This document shows, in pieces, positions 17,475-26,562 of a stretch of DNA of 64,000 bases (within the stretch, counting starts at the first letter, position 1; the number at the start of each line of letters is the position of its first letter). Position numbers and translations under genes: made by a program. The notes below the pieces were generated by a model, which was not told the DNA's origin, did not search any database, and worked only from the letters and a program-made list of their open reading frames with translations. This stretch comes from Anaerolineales bacterium (lineage in GTDB: Bacteria > Chloroflexota > Anaerolineae > Anaerolineales > Villigracilaceae). The stretch is taken from the NCBI GenBank assembly GCA_015075275.1, contig JABTUU010000002.1, forward strand, positions 372,001 to 436,000, read 5' to 3'.

Positions 17475-18602
17475 ATGCAGGAAGAGCCACAATCCAATTC
17501 AAGCGTAAAACGCTACGCGCGGTCAGCGTTAGACGCGCTTCTCGCCCCAACCTTATCCATTTTTACGGCTATGGTTTTGGGCGGCATAATCATCCTCAGC
17601 GTAGGCGGGAATCCTTTCCTGGCGTATTACGGCTTAATACAAGGCTCGCTCGGCTCCGCCAAAGCGCTCAGCGAGACCGCCGTTTGGGCGACGCCCTACA
17701 TCTTCGCTGGGTTGGCGGTGGCGCTAGCCTTCAAGGGAGGCTTATTCAACATCGGCGCAGAGGGGCAGCTCGCCGTCGGCGCGACGACCGCCGCGCTGTT
17801 CGGTTACGCGTTGCCAGAATGGCTGGGCTTCAACCTGCCCGCAATCATCCATTTACCGATTGTGATTATCGCTGGCGCGATCGCAGGGACCATTTGGGCG
17901 GCGATCGTTGGCTACCTCAAAGCGTACACAGGCGGGCATGAAGTCATCAATACGATCATGATGAACTACATCGCGCTTAATACGATCTCTTTCCTACTCA
18001 ACGGCCCGATGAAAGACCCCAGCCCGACCAACGTGATTTCGCGCACGCCATTGGTAGCGGAGAGCGCGCGCCTAGCCCCCATTTTCAGCGGACTGCGCGT
18101 ACACTGGGGCTTCATCCTCGCGCTGGTCGTTGCATTCGCAGTTTGGTGGCTGCTTAGCAAAACCACGCTGGGATTTGAAATAAAAACTGTCGGTCTTAAC
18201 CCAGACGCGGCAAAATACGCGGGCGTCAACGTCAAGCGCATTATCATCCTCACGATGGCGCTTTCGGGCATGCTGGCGAGTCTGGCTGGCACGGTCGAAG
18301 TGACCGGGTTAAATTATCGGCATGAATTAGGCTTCTCGCTCGGCTACGGTTTCGACGCGATCGCGATCGCCCTATTAGGCAAATCGCACCCATTAGGCGT
18401 TGTGCTTGCCTCCATCTTATTCGCCGCCATGCGCAACGGCGCGACGCGCATGCAGTTCCTTACGCAAATGCCGGTCGACTTAATCTCAATGCTGCAAGCG
18501 CTGATCTTGCTCTTTGTCGCGGCGGATGCAATTATCCGATATCTTTATCGAATCAAAACGCAAGGCGAGCGCATCGTTCTCACACGAGGCTGGGGAGGTT
18601 AG
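17475..18602 (+). CDS. ABC importer permease 1 (BMP/nucleoside type)
   Basis: 375 residues with about ten membrane helices. The segment ALAFKGGLFNIGAEGQLAVG (about 85-104) is the diagnostic loop of branched-chain-type (BPD_transp_2) permeases paired with BMP binding proteins. The segment KTVGLNPDAAKYAGVNV is the coupling-helix region that contacts the ATPase. The gene starts at ATG 17475 (MQEEPQ). The next permease gene begins 7 bp after its stop. The substrate is probably a nucleoside, by analogy with PnrABCDE and BmpDEFG systems. Confidence 0.9.
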   Translation: MQEEPQSNSSVKRYARSALDALLAPTLSIFTAMVLGGIIILSVGGNPFLAYYGLIQGSLGSAKALSETAVWATPYIFAGLAVALAFKGGLFNIGAEGQLAVGATTAALFGYALPEWLGFNLPAIIHLPIVIIAGAIAGTIWAAIVGYLKAYTGGHEVINTIMMNYIALNTISFLLNGPMKDPSPTNVISRTPLVAESARLAPIFSGLRVHWGFILALVVAFAVWWLLSKTTLGFEIKTVGLNPDAAKYAGVNVKRIIILTMALSGMLASLAGTVEVTGLNYRHELGFSLGYGFDAIAIALLGKSHPLGVVLASILFAAMRNGATRMQFLTQMPVDLISMLQALILLFVAADAIIRYLYRIKTQGERIVLTRGWGG

Positions 18603-18609
18603 AAACGCT

Positions 18610-19722
18610 ATGGATTGGAAACGATACACCTTTATTTTTCTAATCATCACCGTCCTCTTCGGCGCGGTAGTAATGGTCGGCATCTCCAAATCGCCGCCAA
18701 TCCTTACGATTACTAGTATGCTCGCCACTACCATCGCCGTCGCCACGCCGCTCACGCTCGGCGCGCTTTCAGGCGTATTTTGCGAGCGCGCGGGCGTCGT
18801 CAACATCGGCATTGAAGGCATGATGTTAACCGCCGCTTTCTTCGGATGGTTAGGCGCGATCTATATGTATCACGTCTTCGGCTTCGAAAAATGGCCCAGC
18901 ATTTTTACTGGGCTGATCGCAGCGATCCTCGCGGGCGCGTTGATGGGCTTGCTCCACGCCGTGCTATCTGTCACATATAAAGTAGACCAGATCATCGGCG
19001 GGACCGTGATCAACATCCTCGCCGTCGGTCTGACCGGATTCCTGAACCGGCAACTCTTCTTCGGCAAAGGCAGCGCGTTTGGCGGGCATATCCCCAACTC
19101 GCCGGGCAACTTACTTAACATCCACGTCCCCCTCACAGAAATGTTCGCTCCCATTTGCGGAGGTTCGACGAGTTGCCTAGAGATCGTTCGGGCGATCAAT
19201 TCAGTGCTCGATCAACGCCCGATAGCCATCAGCGCCATCGTTCTTGTTTTCGTTTCCCATTATGTGCTCTTCAACACGCGCTGGGGCTTGCGAACGCGCG
19301 CCGTGGGAGAACACCCCAAAGCGGCAGACACGGTCGGCATCAACGTCGTCAAAATGCGCTATATCAACGTGGTGATCGGCGGCGCGCTCGCTGGCTTGGC
19401 TGGCGCATACTTCACGATCGAATCAGTGCCGTCATTTGAACCCTTGCTCACCAACGGACGCGGCTTCATTTCGCTTGCCGCCATGATCTTCGGCAACTGG
19501 TCGCCGATCGGTTCGTGGGTAGCGTCGTTGCTCTTCGGCGCCTCGCAGGCGTTACAAATCAACATGCAGATTTTCCGCGATGCAATCCCGCCGGGCTGGG
19601 GATTTTTGCAACAAGCGTATATCGTCGGCTTAATTCCCTATATCCTAACCATGCTCATCCTTACCGGTATCATCGGTCGTACGATCGCGCCCGCTGCAGA
19701 CGGAACGCCTTACGAGAAATAA
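18610..19722 (+). CDS. ABC importer permease 2 (BMP/nucleoside type)
   Basis: 370 residues from ATG 18610 (MDWKRYTF), which directly precedes the first membrane helix; the longer frame overlaps permease 1 and lacks support. It carries GVFCERAGVVNIGIEGMML (about 57-75), the counterpart of the permease 1 loop, and RAVGEHPKAADTVGINV for ATPase contact. It pairs with permease 1 to form the channel. The ATPase gene begins two bases after its stop region, so the three genes form one tight operon. Confidence 0.9.
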   Translation: MDWKRYTFIFLIITVLFGAVVMVGISKSPPILTITSMLATTIAVATPLTLGALSGVFCERAGVVNIGIEGMMLTAAFFGWLGAIYMYHVFGFEKWPSIFTGLIAAILAGALMGLLHAVLSVTYKVDQIIGGTVINILAVGLTGFLNRQLFFGKGSAFGGHIPNSPGNLLNIHVPLTEMFAPICGGSTSCLEIVRAINSVLDQRPIAISAIVLVFVSHYVLFNTRWGLRTRAVGEHPKAADTVGINVVKMRYINVVIGGALAGLAGAYFTIESVPSFEPLLTNGRGFISLAAMIFGNWSPIGSWVASLLFGASQALQINMQIFRDAIPPGWGFLQQAYIVGLIPYILTMLILTGIIGRTIAPAADGTPYEK

Positions 19723-19723
19723 C

Positions 19724-21274
19724 ATGGCAAAATTCGATATCGTCCTCCAAGCGCAAGGCATCACGAAACAATTCCCCGGCGTGCTCGCTAATGATCGCGT
19801 AGATTTTGATCTGCGTCGCGGCGAAATTCACGTTTTACTCGGCGAGAACGGCGCCGGAAAATCCACGCTGATGAACGTTCTCTACGGTCTCTATAAAGCC
19901 GACTCGGGCGAGGTGACCGTCGAAGGCGTTCCGTTGCACTTAAATTCTCCGCGCGACGCCATTATGCATGGCATTGGCATGGTGCATCAGCATTTTATGC
20001 TTATTCCGGTCTTCACAGTGACAGAAAACATCATGCTCGGCGCAGAAACGAATCATCGCGCCTCTCAAAGCGATGCGCCATTGGCGAAATTAGACCGCGC
20101 CGAGGTTGCGCAAAAGATTCGAGATCTTTCGCATCAATATCGGCTGGACGTCGACCCCGACGCCATCGTCGGCGATCTTCCTGTGGGCGTTCAGCAACGC
20201 GTCGAAATCGTCAAGGCTCTCTATCGCAAAGCGAATATCCTTATTCTCGACGAACCGACCGCCGTATTAACTCCACAAGAGGCGGAAGAACTCTTTCGCA
20301 TTATGCACGACCTGACCCGTGAGGGCGTTTCGATCATCTTCATCACTCACAAACTGAAGGAAGTGCTCGCCGTTGCCGACCGCATCACAGTTATGCGCGG
20401 GGGTCGCGTAGTTGGCTCGGCGGTTCCCAAAGACTCGGACGAGCATAAACTTGCCGCTATGATGGTCGGACGCGACGTAATTCTCACCGTTAAGAAGAAA
20501 CAGGCGCAACCCAAAGAAACCGTCCTCAGCGTCAATCAACTGAACGTAAAAGACGTGCGCGGACTTAATGCCGTAAATGGAGTATCGTTTACCGTCCGCG
20601 CCGGGGAAGTGCTCGGCATCGCCGGCGTACAGGGAAACGGGCAGACTGAACTCGCCGAAGCGCTGACAGGACTGCGATCTATTGAGAGCGGGCAGTTTTC
20701 GCTTTTGGGCGCGGATCTCACCGGACGCCCTCCGCGCCCAATCACCGAAGCGGGTCTGGCACACATTCCTGAAGACCGTCAACGTTACGGTTTGGTGCTT
20801 TCCTATTCGGTCGCCGACAACATGATCTTATGCGACTATTACCAACCGCGCTTCTCCAAAGGGATTGTTATTCAACAAAAGAACGTAGACGCCAACGCCG
20901 AGAAATTAATCAAAGACTTCGACGTACGCACGCCCTCGCCGTTCACGCCCGCAGGGAAATTATCCGGCGGCAATCAGCAGAAAGTGATCGTAGCGCGCGA
21001 GCTGAGCCGCCCGGTTAAACTCCTGATCGCTTCGCAGCCCACCCGTGGATTAGACGTCGGTTCCATTGAATACATTCATAAAGAGATTATTCTTATGCGC
21101 GATCGCGGCGTGGCTGTCTTGCTCATTTCCGCCGAATTAGACGAGATCATGTCGCTTTCAGATCGCATTGCAGTGATGTATCGCGGAGCGATCATCACAA
21201 CCCTGGATCGTAAAGCTGCGACGCGCGAAGGCTTAGGGTTATTAATGGCTGGCGGGCAAGAAACCCCGGCCTAA
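19724..21274 (+). CDS. ABC importer ATPase with two nucleotide-binding domains (BMP/nucleoside type)
   Basis: 516 residues. Domain 1 has Walker A GENGAGKST (about 39-47), an atypical signature LPVGVQQRVEIVKAL and Walker B ILILDEPTAVLTP. Domain 2 has a degenerate Walker A, GVQGNGQTE, a normal signature LSGGNQQKVIVAREL and an altered Walker B, LLIASQPTRGLDVG. In domain 2 the catalytic Glu region reads SQP, as is usual for RbsA/BmpE-type proteins, so probably only one site hydrolyses ATP efficiently. It drives the permease pair encoded immediately upstream. Confidence 0.93.
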   Translation: MAKFDIVLQAQGITKQFPGVLANDRVDFDLRRGEIHVLLGENGAGKSTLMNVLYGLYKADSGEVTVEGVPLHLNSPRDAIMHGIGMVHQHFMLIPVFTVTENIMLGAETNHRASQSDAPLAKLDRAEVAQKIRDLSHQYRLDVDPDAIVGDLPVGVQQRVEIVKALYRKANILILDEPTAVLTPQEAEELFRIMHDLTREGVSIIFITHKLKEVLAVADRITVMRGGRVVGSAVPKDSDEHKLAAMMVGRDVILTVKKKQAQPKETVLSVNQLNVKDVRGLNAVNGVSFTVRAGEVLGIAGVQGNGQTELAEALTGLRSIESGQFSLLGADLTGRPPRPITEAGLAHIPEDRQRYGLVLSYSVADNMILCDYYQPRFSKGIVIQQKNVDANAEKLIKDFDVRTPSPFTPAGKLSGGNQQKVIVARELSRPVKLLIASQPTRGLDVGSIEYIHKEIILMRDRGVAVLLISAELDEIMSLSDRIAVMYRGAIITTLDRKAATREGLGLLMAGGQETPA

Positions 21275-21378
21275 ATTTCCAAAATAGATTCGGGATTTAA
21301 TCGGATATAGGAACAATGGGGCGTTTTCGCGCGTCTATATCCAAGTACAATATTATAAATTCACAGAAAGGCGTAGAT

Positions 21379-22509
21379 ATGTCTAAAATCAAATTTATTT
21401 CTGGAATCTTCCTCATAACCGTCCTCCTTCTTTCGGGGTGCAACCTACCTTCGAACGCGCCTGCCACCGAGAACCCCGGCGCAGTGCAAACCAGCGCGGC
21501 GCTCACCGTGGAAGCGTTATTGAATCAACCGACTCCATTCAACACGCCCACCTTACCGGTCGCGCCGCCAACTTTTACGGCGCTCCCCACAATGCCGCTT
21601 CCTACATCAACGCCCTTCGTAGCCCCCACCGCAACGGCAACGTGCGATCTGGCGCAGTTCATCAAAGATGTGACAATTCCGGATGGAACAAATTTTAATT
21701 CCGGCGACACCTTCACAAAAACATGGCGCTTGCGAAATATCGGCACATGCACTTGGAACGGCTACTCGTTAGTCTTTGACAGCGGCGACTCCATGAACGG
21801 CATCTCGCCAGTCGCGCTTGGCACAGTCGCGCCGGGACAGGAAGTGGACGTTTCGACAACCCTCAAAGCCCCGCCGGCAAATGGAACCTATCGCGGATAT
21901 TGGCGCATCCGTAACGGGGGCGGCGTCTTGATCCCCGTACAAGGCGGAGCGCAGGGCAAGTCGTTCTATGTGGAAATTAAAGTCGGCGGAGGCGGCGGAA
22001 GCGCGGGCTTCGACCTCCACACACAAGCGCCGAGCGCGCAATGGCTCAGTTGTGGAGACCCATGCGGCGGAGCCACAACGCTAACATTCGGCGGTCCCGA
22101 TACGGATCCGAACGGATTCGCGATGTTCCGCAACAATGCGACGTTGGAAGACGGCTCAAAGCCTTCCAAGGTGGTAGAAACTCATCCGATGTGGGTGAAC
22201 GACGGCGTGATCACCGGCTTGTATCCTGCTTATACCGTTCAGCCTGGCGAGCGCTTCAGAGCAAAAATCGGATTCTTAGGTCCCTGCGGTTCGGGCAACG
22301 TTATTTTCCAACTCAACTACAAGCAGGGCGGCACGCTCCACCCACTGGGGTCATGGACAGAATCGTGCGATGGAAGCCTGACCGCTGTGAACGTTGATCT
22401 GAGCGGCATCGCCGGGCAAACCGTTCAATTCGTTCTGGGAGCGCTGGCAAATGGAAGTTCCGGGCAAGATTGGGCAATTTGGGTAAGTCCGCGAGTGGAA
22501 ATCCCCTAG
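21379..22509 (+). CDS. NBR1-Ig-like lipoprotein 1
   Basis: About 376 residues from ATG 21379 (MSKIKFISG). The lipobox is LLSGCN. After it comes a short helix with AVQTSAALTVEALL, a Thr/Pro linker, then an Ig-fold domain recognisable as the bacterial form of the NBR1 central domain: an 'IPDGTNFNSGDTFTKTW' strand, the RLRNIGTCTWNGY motif, then GYWRIRNGGG. A second C-terminal beta-sandwich (about 225-376) ends with QDWAIWVSPRVEIP and strongly resembles the C-terminal domain of lipoprotein 3. It is the first of five tandem paralogues. Probably surface-exposed binding; the ligand is unknown. Confidence 0.85.
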   Translation: MSKIKFISGIFLITVLLLSGCNLPSNAPATENPGAVQTSAALTVEALLNQPTPFNTPTLPVAPPTFTALPTMPLPTSTPFVAPTATATCDLAQFIKDVTIPDGTNFNSGDTFTKTWRLRNIGTCTWNGYSLVFDSGDSMNGISPVALGTVAPGQEVDVSTTLKAPPANGTYRGYWRIRNGGGVLIPVQGGAQGKSFYVEIKVGGGGGSAGFDLHTQAPSAQWLSCGDPCGGATTLTFGGPDTDPNGFAMFRNNATLEDGSKPSKVVETHPMWVNDGVITGLYPAYTVQPGERFRAKIGFLGPCGSGNVIFQLNYKQGGTLHPLGSWTESCDGSLTAVNVDLSGIAGQTVQFVLGALANGSSGQDWAIWVSPRVEIP

Positions 22510-22515
22510 TATGCG

Positions 22516-22542
22516 AAGCGCCCGATGTTTCATCGGGCGCTT
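22516..22542 (+). terminator. Terminator after NBR1-Ig lipoprotein 1
   Basis: A 12-bp perfect stem (22516-22527 with 22531-22542) with a TTT loop and T4 at the end, 6 bp after the stop. Confidence 0.85.
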
Positions 22543-22553
22543 TTCACAACAGG

Positions 22554-22559
22554 TATAAT
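22554..22559 (+). promoter_or_regulatory. Candidate -10 for NBR1-Ig lipoprotein 2
   Basis: TATAAT directly after the terminator and 40 bp before the next ATG. The preceding -35 region is weak. Confidence 0.5.
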
Positions 22560-22599
22560 TCTTGCGGCGAATATGCCGAATCAAAGAAAGGAAGATTGA

Positions 22600-23532
22600 A
22601 TGTTCGAATTTCGTTCACATAAAATTCTGGTTGCGTTGACCTGCCTCGCCGTAATTCTTGCGGCGTGTGCACCGACAGCGCAAAACGAATCCATCATCTC
22701 AACTGCGGTAGCGCAGACGGTAGAGGCGAATCAACAAACGCCTCCTACGAATACGCCGTTGCCGCCCCTGCCGACGCTGCCCGCAACGCTAACGCCCGCC
22801 GCGATAGATACGCCCACTGAAATCCCCACGTTGTCTTCTGCGCCGTCTGACTCGGATTGCATCCACGCCAGTTTGGTCGGCGAATATCCGCCAGACCAGA
22901 CGCTCTTCAAACCCGATGAGGAATTCACGAAAACATGGACAATCAGAAACGAGGGAACCTGCGCATGGGATACGTCGTATAAATTGATCTTTTGGAGCGG
23001 CGACGCCCTGGGCGGCGCCACCTACTATTTCCTAACCCAAACCGTCCCGCCGGGCGGCGATATTTCAATCAGCATTCCGCTAAAAGCGCCTTCGACCGAA
23101 GGAACCTATACCGGCTACTGGCGTTTACAAACGCCTTGGAACAAAGTATTTGGCGTCGGTCAATATAGTCAAGCGTTCTATGTAGCGATTCAGGTTAATA
23201 AACGTCCTCAACTGCAATATGGCGTCACCGGCGTAACGTATGATATTGTGCGCGATCCTCCGACCGGCTGCCCCGTTAATGTTAACTACACCGTGTACGC
23301 TAACATAACCGTGAACGGACCTGTGGATATTACCTATCGTTGGCTTCAAAAAGACGGAAATGAAAGCGCCATTAAGCCGCTCAGTTTCTCAAGCGCAGGC
23401 ACAAAGACAATTTCACGCTCTTGGATGGTGGGAAGAGGAGACAGCTCCAACGATCGTTGGATGCAAATCGTTGTATTCGAACCTGAGTATATGGAATTTC
23501 CCAGGGCGGTCTGGCCCAACCCCTGTCCGTAA
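22600..23532 (+). CDS. NBR1-Ig-like lipoprotein 2
   Basis: 310 residues. The lipobox is LAACAP, followed by STAVAQTVEAN (the short helix shared by the five paralogues), a Pro/Thr linker, then the NBR1-type Ig domain with FTKTWTIRNEGTCAWDTSY and GYWRLQTPWNK. The C-terminal third (about 205-310) is a different beta-rich domain starting RPQLQYGVTGVTYDI and ending in PNPCP, with an internal Cys pair possible. The start follows AAAGGAAG. It has its own promoter and terminator. Surface or cell-wall-facing role; the ligand is unknown. Confidence 0.83.
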   Translation: MFEFRSHKILVALTCLAVILAACAPTAQNESIISTAVAQTVEANQQTPPTNTPLPPLPTLPATLTPAAIDTPTEIPTLSSAPSDSDCIHASLVGEYPPDQTLFKPDEEFTKTWTIRNEGTCAWDTSYKLIFWSGDALGGATYYFLTQTVPPGGDISISIPLKAPSTEGTYTGYWRLQTPWNKVFGVGQYSQAFYVAIQVNKRPQLQYGVTGVTYDIVRDPPTGCPVNVNYTVYANITVNGPVDITYRWLQKDGNESAIKPLSFSSAGTKTISRSWMVGRGDSSNDRWMQIVVFEPEYMEFPRAVWPNPCP

Positions 23533-23542
23533 CGCCCGCAGT

Positions 23543-23576
23543 AAAAGTGGGAGCGTCAAAATCGCTCCCACTTTTT
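23543..23576 (+). terminator. Terminator after NBR1-Ig lipoprotein 2
   Basis: A 13-bp perfect stem (23543-23555 with 23563-23575) of AAAAGTGGGAGCG type with T5 at the end, 10 bp after the stop. Confidence 0.9.
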
Positions 23577-23638
23577 GGGAACTTAACAGCCCCGCTTTCC
23601 GTTTATTGTTTAATGCGTAAAACAATACTGGAGGCGTC

Positions 23639-25009
23639 ATGATGCCTAACCTTATTAAGCAATTATCCATACCAGCCCTACTCCTTAGCATAACGCTCGC
23701 CTGCAGTACGCTTGCGCCCGCTACGCCTCAACCTATCGAAACGCTCAATGCATTGTATACGTCCGTAGCAGCCACGTTAGACTCTCTGTCAACGCCCACG
23801 GAAACGACCCAGGTCGTCGAACCGACCGCTACGCCGTTCCTCTCTTTTCCGACAACGAGCAGCACACCTTTCATCGTCAATACGATCACAAGCGTTCCAC
23901 CTACTCAAACTGCAATAAAATGCGACGCAGCGGCGTTTGTCGCCGACGTTACTATCACAGACGGCGCACTCATCGGACGCGGAAGCGATTTCACCAAGAT
24001 TTGGCGGCTCAAAAATGTCGGGACTTGTGCATGGACGACCTCTTACGCGATCGTGTATGTAAGCGGCGAGAAATTTGGAGCGTCGAACGTTATTCCTCTA
24101 ACCGCTCAGGTCGTTCCCGGTCAGACCGTAGATATCGCCATCAATCTCACCGCCCCCAACGCTAACGGTCGCTACCGCGGAAACTGGAAATTACGCAACT
24201 CTTCAGGCGCATTATTCGGCGTCGGTCCAGACGCCCAGACCAATTTCTATGTAGATGTCAACGTCAGCGGGTATACATTGAGCGCTTACGATTTTGTCGT
24301 AAATTACTGCGACGCAACGTGGAAAAGCGAGACGAAGAACCTCGGCTGTCCCGGCTCGCAAGGCGACGATCGCGGATTCGTACGCGGGCTTAAAGAACCT
24401 GTGATGGAAGATGGGGCGACGCGCGGCGATGGGCTGCTAACCTATCCCAACAAATCCGGCTCCGGCTTCATCTCCGGCAAGTTCCCCAATTTTATTGTGC
24501 GGAACGGCGATCGTTTCCAAGCCCTAATCGGATGTCAATACGGCGCGAAAGGATGCGATGTTATTTTCCGCCTACAATATCAGATCGGCAACGGCGACGT
24601 CAAAACTCTCGGTCAGTGGCACGAAGCGTACGAAGGTCTTTATTACCCTGTTAATGTAGACATAAGCGCGCTGCGCGATCAAAAAGTTAAGTTCATTTTG
24701 ACGGTACTGGCGAACGGTTCATCGCACGACGATTTCGCGCTGTGGGTCAATCCACGCATTACCCGCCAGAGCGCTAACCCAGCTACGTTAACTCCATCTC
24801 GCACGCCAACCGCGTCTCGCACGCCAACCGCGTCTCGCACGCCAACCGCATCTCGTACGCCAACCGCATCTCGCACAGCCACTGCATCTCGCACGCCAAC
24901 TGCGTCTCCAACAGCGACCGCGTCTCAAACGCCAACCACAGCGCCTACTGAAACGGAGACGCCTTTGCCCTCAGACACGCCTGAACCATCGGCGACGCCT
25001 ACGCAATAA
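23639..25009 (+). CDS. NBR1-Ig-like lipoprotein 3 with Thr-Pro-Ser-Arg repeat tail
   Basis: 456 residues (or 455 from the second ATG at 23642; GGAGG lies 4 or 7 nt upstream). The lipobox is LACST, then the LYTSVAATLDSL helix, a linker, and the NBR1-type Ig domain with FTKIWRLKNVGTCAWTTSY and GNWKLRNSSG. A second beta-sandwich (about 215-375) ends DDFALWVNPRI, homologous to that of lipoprotein 1. Unlike its paralogues it ends in a low-complexity tail of about 80 residues made of SRTPTA hexamers and Thr/Pro/Glu. That tail could span or associate with the cell surface, or be glycosylated. Confidence 0.83.
   Translation: MMPNLIKQLSIPALLLSITLACSTLAPATPQPIETLNALYTSVAATLDSLSTPTETTQVVEPTATPFLSFPTTSSTPFIVNTITSVPPTQTAIKCDAAAFVADVTITDGALIGRGSDFTKIWRLKNVGTCAWTTSYAIVYVSGEKFGASNVIPLTAQVVPGQTVDIAINLTAPNANGRYRGNWKLRNSSGALFGVGPDAQTNFYVDVNVSGYTLSAYDFVVNYCDATWKSETKNLGCPGSQGDDRGFVRGLKEPVMEDGATRGDGLLTYPNKSGSGFISGKFPNFIVRNGDRFQALIGCQYGAKGCDVIFRLQYQIGNGDVKTLGQWHEAYEGLYYPVNVDISALRDQKVKFILTVLANGSSHDDFALWVNPRITRQSANPATLTPSRTPTASRTPTASRTPTASRTPTASRTATASRTPTASPTATASQTPTTAPTETETPLPSDTPEPSATPTQ
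24797..24940 (+). repeat. Eight 18-bp tandem repeats inside NBR1-Ig lipoprotein 3
   Basis: Consecutive in-frame units of TCTCGCACGCCAACCGCG encode Ser-Arg-Thr-Pro-Thr-Ala. Units 1-4 are nearly identical; units 5-8 diverge progressively. Such a minisatellite can change copy number by slippage without breaking the frame. Confidence 0.95.
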
Positions 25010-25027
25010 TCTATAAAAGCAATGCGA

Positions 25028-25033
25028 TATAAT
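25028..25033 (+). promoter_or_regulatory. Candidate -10 for NBR1-Ig lipoproteins 4 and 5
   Basis: TATAAT in the 104-bp gap after lipoprotein 3. A leader of about 75 nt follows, ending with a GGAGG site before the ATG at 25114. No clear terminator for lipoprotein 3 is present, so read-through is possible. Confidence 0.45.
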
Positions 25034-25113
25034 TGCGTCATAAACAAACTTCGTAAGCCTGCGCCGTTCCTCTAACGCGCTAGTTAACCGTACCCCCGGA
25101 GGTTACAAATACT

Positions 25114-25830
25114 ATGTTCGTTCAAAAATCAATGCGATACATCGCACCCATCTTGATCAGCGCCAGCCTGTTGCTTGCGGGTTGCAATCTAGGCGCGACG
25201 CCGCCCGCCCCCACGCAGGACTTAAACGCGATTAACACTTCCATCGTTGGCACGACCATCGCACAACTCTCCAGCCAAATGACAGGCACCGCGCTTGCGA
25301 TTCCTACCAACACGCCCACAGCGACGCCGACAAATACGGCGCAGCCTATCGCCACGCTGCCGATCTCATCGCCCTCTTCCAACGAACTCCCGACGATCTC
25401 CTTCAACGCTACGCCCCTTCCAGGAACGACGCCGCTTGTTCCTCCTCAAAATACGGGACCGACTCAAGCGCTTGGCGACTCATGCAGCAACAGCGCCTTT
25501 GAAGCTGATATTACGATTCCAGATGGGTCCATCCTAAAGCCGGGAGAAGATTTCGTAAAGACTTGGAAGATTCGCAACACAGGCACCTGCGCATGGGACG
25601 ACGGCTTCGCTCTCGTATTTATTGGAGGGGATCGAGCGATTGATCCATATGACTTCAAATTCAAGAAAACCGACGATTTCGTCGCCGGCGGGCAAGCGAT
25701 CAATATCTCAATTAAACTTACCGCGCCGCTCACCCCAGGCGATTATCAAGGTCATTGGCGCATGCGCAACGATAAAGGCTACTATTTCGGAACGATAGTT
25801 TCCGTCTACTTCACAGTGAAAAAGAAATAA
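25114..25830 (+). CDS. NBR1-Ig-like lipoprotein 4
   Basis: 238 residues. The lipobox is LLAGCN, followed by the INTSIVGTTIAQLSS helix, a long Thr/Pro/Ser linker (about 65-115) and one C-terminal NBR1-type Ig domain with FVKTWKIRNTGTCAWDDGF and GHWRMRNDKGYYFGT. It lacks the extra C-terminal domains of paralogues 1-3, so it is a minimal 'anchor-stalk-Ig' form. The start has a GGAGG site. The next paralogue begins 16 bp after the stop, indicating one transcript. Confidence 0.83.
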   Translation: MFVQKSMRYIAPILISASLLLAGCNLGATPPAPTQDLNAINTSIVGTTIAQLSSQMTGTALAIPTNTPTATPTNTAQPIATLPISSPSSNELPTISFNATPLPGTTPLVPPQNTGPTQALGDSCSNSAFEADITIPDGSILKPGEDFVKTWKIRNTGTCAWDDGFALVFIGGDRAIDPYDFKFKKTDDFVAGGQAINISIKLTAPLTPGDYQGHWRMRNDKGYYFGTIVSVYFTVKKK

Positions 25831-25846
25831 CTAAGGGAGACAAACA

Positions 25847-26464
25847 ATGAAATGGCATATTACCCTCGCATTCCTTCTAGTCGCCGCGCTTCTTGCCGCC
25901 TGTGGCGCGCAGCCTACGCCCTCAGAACCAACGCCTGATATCGCCGCTGTGCGGACCTCCGCCGCCAGCACGGTCATCGCGCAATTTACGCTCACGGCGG
26001 CGGTCTTCACGCCGACGCCTCCTGTCGCGCCTACTCAATCCGTTATCGAAACTGAAGCGCCGGCGGAAACCGAAGAAAGCGCCACCCAACCCGCTGAAAC
26101 ATCCGAAACCGATGCGGCGTTATGCGATCTACTCGGCTACGACGCGGAAACGATAGACATCAGCGTGCCGGATAATACTATCATGATGCCCGGTCAAGAA
26201 TTCATCAAAACCTGGAAGGTCAAGAACGTAGGCACGTGCGCTTGGGGCGCGGGGTACGCTCTCGCATTCGCCGGAACCGGCGTGAAAATGGACGGACAAT
26301 TTATCTCATTTACCGAAGTAGTTCAGCCGGGACAAGAGGTGGAAGTTTCGGTGCAATTCAAAGCGCCCTCGCAAGCCGGCAATTACGTCAGCACATGGAT
26401 CATGCAGAATCCGCGCGGCTTTACCTTCCCCGAAGCCATCTATGTGAAAATTACCGTACAATAG
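25847..26464 (+). CDS. NBR1-Ig-like lipoprotein 5
   Basis: 205 residues, the shortest of the five. The lipobox is LAACGA, then VRTSAASTVIAQFTL, a Thr/Pro/Glu linker and a single NBR1-type Ig domain with FIKTWKVKNVGTCAWGAGY and STWIMQNPRGFTFPE. The start follows AAGGGAGA, 16 bp after lipoprotein 4, so the two are co-transcribed. A bidirectional terminator ends the array. Function unknown. Confidence 0.83.
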   Translation: MKWHITLAFLLVAALLAACGAQPTPSEPTPDIAAVRTSAASTVIAQFTLTAAVFTPTPPVAPTQSVIETEAPAETEESATQPAETSETDAALCDLLGYDAETIDISVPDNTIMMPGQEFIKTWKVKNVGTCAWGAGYALAFAGTGVKMDGQFISFTEVVQPGQEVEVSVQFKAPSQAGNYVSTWIMQNPRGFTFPEAIYVKITVQ

Positions 26465-26524
26465 CGCGCGCCAGCGATTTCTAATCTCGTCGCGCTCATA
26501 TCGTTGACTATGACCTCGTCACCC

Positions 26525-26553
26525 AGCAGGGCAAGCGTACAACTTGCCCTGCT
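26525..26553. terminator. Bidirectional terminator between lipoprotein array and nitrate island
   Basis: An 11-bp perfect stem, AGCAGGGCAAG (26525-26535) with 26543-26553, loop 7 nt. It lies between two convergent stop codons and can serve both operons. Confidence 0.75.
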
Positions 26554-26562
26554 TCATTATTA

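Noticed and set aside
24797..24940. CRISPR-like regular repeats
   Set aside because: Units are contiguous 18-mers without spacers and encode an in-frame SRTPTA tail.
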